A stretch of 54,009 nt of DNA from Candidatus Sulfotelmatobacter sp. (lineage in GTDB: Bacteria > Eisenbacteria > RBG-16-71-46): positions 1-54,009 of the forward strand of contig DATKAB010000074.1 in the NCBI GenBank assembly GCA_035498555.1. The letters run 5' to 3'. The first letter of the stretch is position 1, and each line of letters begins with the position of its first letter. Shown here piece after piece: positions 52,738 to 54,009 of this stretch. The notes under the pieces are model-generated. The model was given only the letters and a program-made list of their open reading frames with translations, had not been told where the DNA came from and did not search any database. Position numbers and translations under genes: made by a program.

Positions 52738-53382
52738 CTACACGGCAAGGTCGTCCCGGAGCGCCTTCGCCAGCGCCTCGCCCAGCTCGCCGAGCTTGCG
52801 GTCGAAGAAATGGGTCGCGCCCTGGATCCACACCAGGCGCTTCGGCTCCGCCCAGTTCGGGAAGTCCTTTTCGAGCAGCTCCGGCGGGCAGACGTCGTCG
52901 GCGGTGCCCTGGATCACGAGCTTGGCGGCTCTCGCGCGGTACATGCTCGCGAAGCTCGAGGTCTTGAGCGCCGGCGCCACCAGGATCACGCGCTCGACCT
53001 CGGGGGATTCGGCGGTGAGCCGAGCCGCGATCCAGGAGCCGAACGAGAAGCCGGCGAGCCAGGCGCGCGCACCGGGGTGGCGCCACCGCAGCCAGGCGAG
53101 CGCGGCGCGAGCGTCCTCCGTCTCGCCCTCGCCGCGATCGTGAGTGCCGGCGCTCTTCCCCACGCCGCGGAAGTTGAAGCGCAGCACCGCCGCGCCCATG
53201 CCGAACAGGGTCGACGCCACGCGGTGCACGACCTTGTTGTGCATTGTGCCGCCATAGAGCGGATGCGGATGGCAAACCACCACCACCAGCGCCGGCTCGC
53301 GGCCCTCGCGATCCTGAAGCAGCGCCTCGAGCGGCCCGGCCGGACCGGGAATCGTGATCGCCGCGAGCCGGTCCGCGCTCAA
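52738..53382 (-). CDS. Alpha/beta hydrolase, dienelactone-hydrolase-like
   Basis: The protein has 214 residues with the alpha/beta-hydrolase fold. VVVCHPHPLYGGTMHNKVV contains the H-P-H-P oxyanion region typical of this subgroup. The nucleophile Ser lies in LAGFSFGSW (G-x-S-x-G), the acid Asp in IQGTADDVCP and the catalytic His in GATHFFDRK. The subgroup (YdeN/"alpha-beta hydrolase of unknown substrate") is broadly distributed. The TTG start at 53382 overlaps the upstream gene's stop as TTGA; a longer reading upstream would lie inside that gene. It is co-transcribed with the 159-residue protein. Confidence 0.88.
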   Translation of the reverse strand: MSADRLAAITIPGPAGPLEALLQDREGREPALVVVVCHPHPLYGGTMHNKVVHRVASTLFGMGAAVLRFNFRGVGKSAGTHDRGEGETEDARAALAWLRWRHPGARAWLAGFSFGSWIAARLTAESPEVERVILVAPALKTSSFASMYRARAAKLVIQGTADDVCPPELLEKDFPNWAEPKRLVWIQGATHFFDRKLGELGEALAKALRDDLAV

Positions 53383-53858
53383 TAGACCTTGAATCGCTTG
53401 CGCAGGCGCTCGGCGAGTCCGGCGTCGAGCGTCGCGAAGTTGAGGCCACGCCCGTCGCCCATCGCCAGGATGCAGCCCGAGTCGAGCATCCACTCCTCCA
53501 GCCCGAGCGGCGTGCCGACCGAGAAGTCCTGGAGATCGCTGGTGAATCGTCCGGGGAAGGCCTCGAACTCGTCGTTCCATTCCGAGACCAGCAGCACCTC
53601 GTCGTTCCCGCTCAACAGGCCCAGCGCGTTGACTCGATCGAGATCGCCGGGCTCGAGCAGCAGGACGCCGCGGTGCTCGCGCACGCGGATGCCTTCGGCG
53701 CGCAGGCGGCGGCGCACGGTCGGAACCTCGGCGGGTCGCTCCTGCGCGTCGAGCACCGGGATCGCCGCGAGCTCGAAATGAGGGAGGAGATCCACGGTGC
53801 CGTCCAGCACGTCGGAAATCGTGGCGCGAAGGAGACCGTGGAAGAGCCGCTCGCTCAT
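53379..53858 (-). CDS. Conserved hypothetical protein, 159 residues
   Basis: I do not recognise this protein. It is soluble and has no signal peptide. Its features are an acidic, mixed alpha/beta composition with VLLLEPGDLDRVNALGLLSG, EVLLVSEWNDEFEAFPGRF, WMLDSGCILAMGDGRGLNF and a basic C-terminal helix (LAERLRKRFKVY). The ATG at 53858 has no ribosome binding site; a good promoter ends ten bases upstream, so the mRNA is probably leaderless or nearly so. It is coupled to the alpha/beta hydrolase gene by a TTGA overlap. Confidence 0.75.
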   Translation of the reverse strand: MSERLFHGLLRATISDVLDGTVDLLPHFELAAIPVLDAQERPAEVPTVRRRLRAEGIRVREHRGVLLLEPGDLDRVNALGLLSGNDEVLLVSEWNDEFEAFPGRFTSDLQDFSVGTPLGLEEWMLDSGCILAMGDGRGLNFATLDAGLAERLRKRFKVY

Positions 53859-53868
53859 GGAGCCAGGG

Positions 53869-53897
53869 ATGATAGGGCGCGGGCGCTCGGGCGGCAA
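53869..53897 (-). promoter_or_regulatory. Candidate promoter of the hydrolase operon
   Basis: On the minus strand TTGCCG (53897-53892), a 17-base spacer and TATCAT (53874-53869; five of six) are followed after ten bases by the ATG at 53858. The fit of both boxes and the spacing is good, and the start lies where transcription should begin. Confidence 0.6.
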
Positions 53898-53926
53898 AAT
53901 CGCGGGCGCTCAGCCCCGGTGCCGGA

Positions 53927-54009
53927 CTATCGCCGCCCGCTCGGCCGCACCGTCAGCACCGGACAGCTCACGCGATGGCGCAGCGCCGAGACCGTCGAGC
54001 CGTAGAACA
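53927..54009 (-). CDS. Universal stress protein, C-terminal fragment at window edge
   Basis: The last 26 codons of a minus-strand gene end at TAG 53929-53927. The residues FYGSTVSALRHRVSCPVLTV match the UspA C-terminal signature, G-S-x-x-x-x-L-x-x-x-x-x-C-P-V-L-x-V. The rest lies beyond the window. It precedes the hydrolase operon on the same strand with its own stop, so the two are probably separate units. Confidence 0.75.
   Translation of the reverse strand, partial: FYGSTVSALRHRVSCPVLTVRPSGRR

Noticed and set aside
53383-53580. N-terminal extension of the alpha/beta hydrolase
   Set aside because: The extra residues overlap the 159-residue gene in another frame and look like out-of-frame translation (Arg, Gly and Ala-rich).

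Overview
This is a GC-rich, very tightly packed bacterial chromosome segment with almost no spacer between genes. I see no rRNA, tRNA, CRISPR array, insertion sequence or phage gene. The secreted protease at 37086-39746 ends in a C-terminal domain of the type IX sorting / FlgD-Ig-like kind (PNP motif, LYDLQGRRL, LRAGLYF). With the high GC and the outer-membrane proteins, this suggests a Gram-negative FCB-group organism, most like Candidatus Eisenbacteria or a relative. That placement is inference; no rRNA is present to test it.

Layout. (1) 154-3930, plus strand: moaC, moeA and a membrane/TPR protein in one overlapping unit. (2) 3959-18013, minus strand: a respiratory complex I operon in the order nuoA-B-C-D-E-F-G-H-J-K-L-M-N. 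nuoI is absent, and NuoG carries a complete extra set of ferredoxin cysteines. (3) 18133-19857, minus: etfBA, diverging from (4) two tandem XRE-cupin regulators at 20176-21484. (5) 21474-24352, minus: a D-2-hydroxyacid dehydrogenase, mobA and lysA. (6) 24480-29709, plus: an outer-membrane protein, a heterodimeric ABC exporter and a third XRE-cupin regulator. (7) 29785-31598: an MFS transporter and a small membrane-anchored protein. (8) 31611-35393, minus: a fatty acyl-CoA synthetase, a methyltransferase and a polysaccharide-deacetylase-like protein. (9) 35484-39746, plus: a GT-C glycosyltransferase and the secreted metalloprotease. (10) 39762-42607, minus: a MacB-type permease and a MacA-type adaptor without their ATPase. 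(11) 42861-43775, plus: a CDF zinc exporter. (12) 43784-52715, minus: a seven-gene unit encoding response regulator, histidine kinase, PepSY-like periplasmic protein, TolC-like channel, lipoprotein adaptor, RND pump and a secreted YncE-like beta-propeller. (13) 52738-53858, minus: a small conserved protein and an alpha/beta hydrolase. (14) A universal stress protein tail at the window edge.

How the genes work together. Complex I and ETF feed electrons into a quinone-linked respiratory chain. moaC, moeA and mobA serve molybdenum cofactor synthesis. The envelope side is rich in export systems (ABC heterodimer, MFS, MacAB-like, CDF, tripartite RND), several sitting next to their own regulator.

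Two sequence habits recur. Seventeen gene junctions overlap by exactly four bases (ATGA, GTGA or TTGA), so translation is coupled through nearly every operon. Candidate promoters combine a TTG-type -35 and a spacer of about 17 bases with a -10 often reading TAGNNT. At several operon heads that -10 lies 6-10 bases before a start codon with no ribosome binding site, which suggests leaderless mRNAs.
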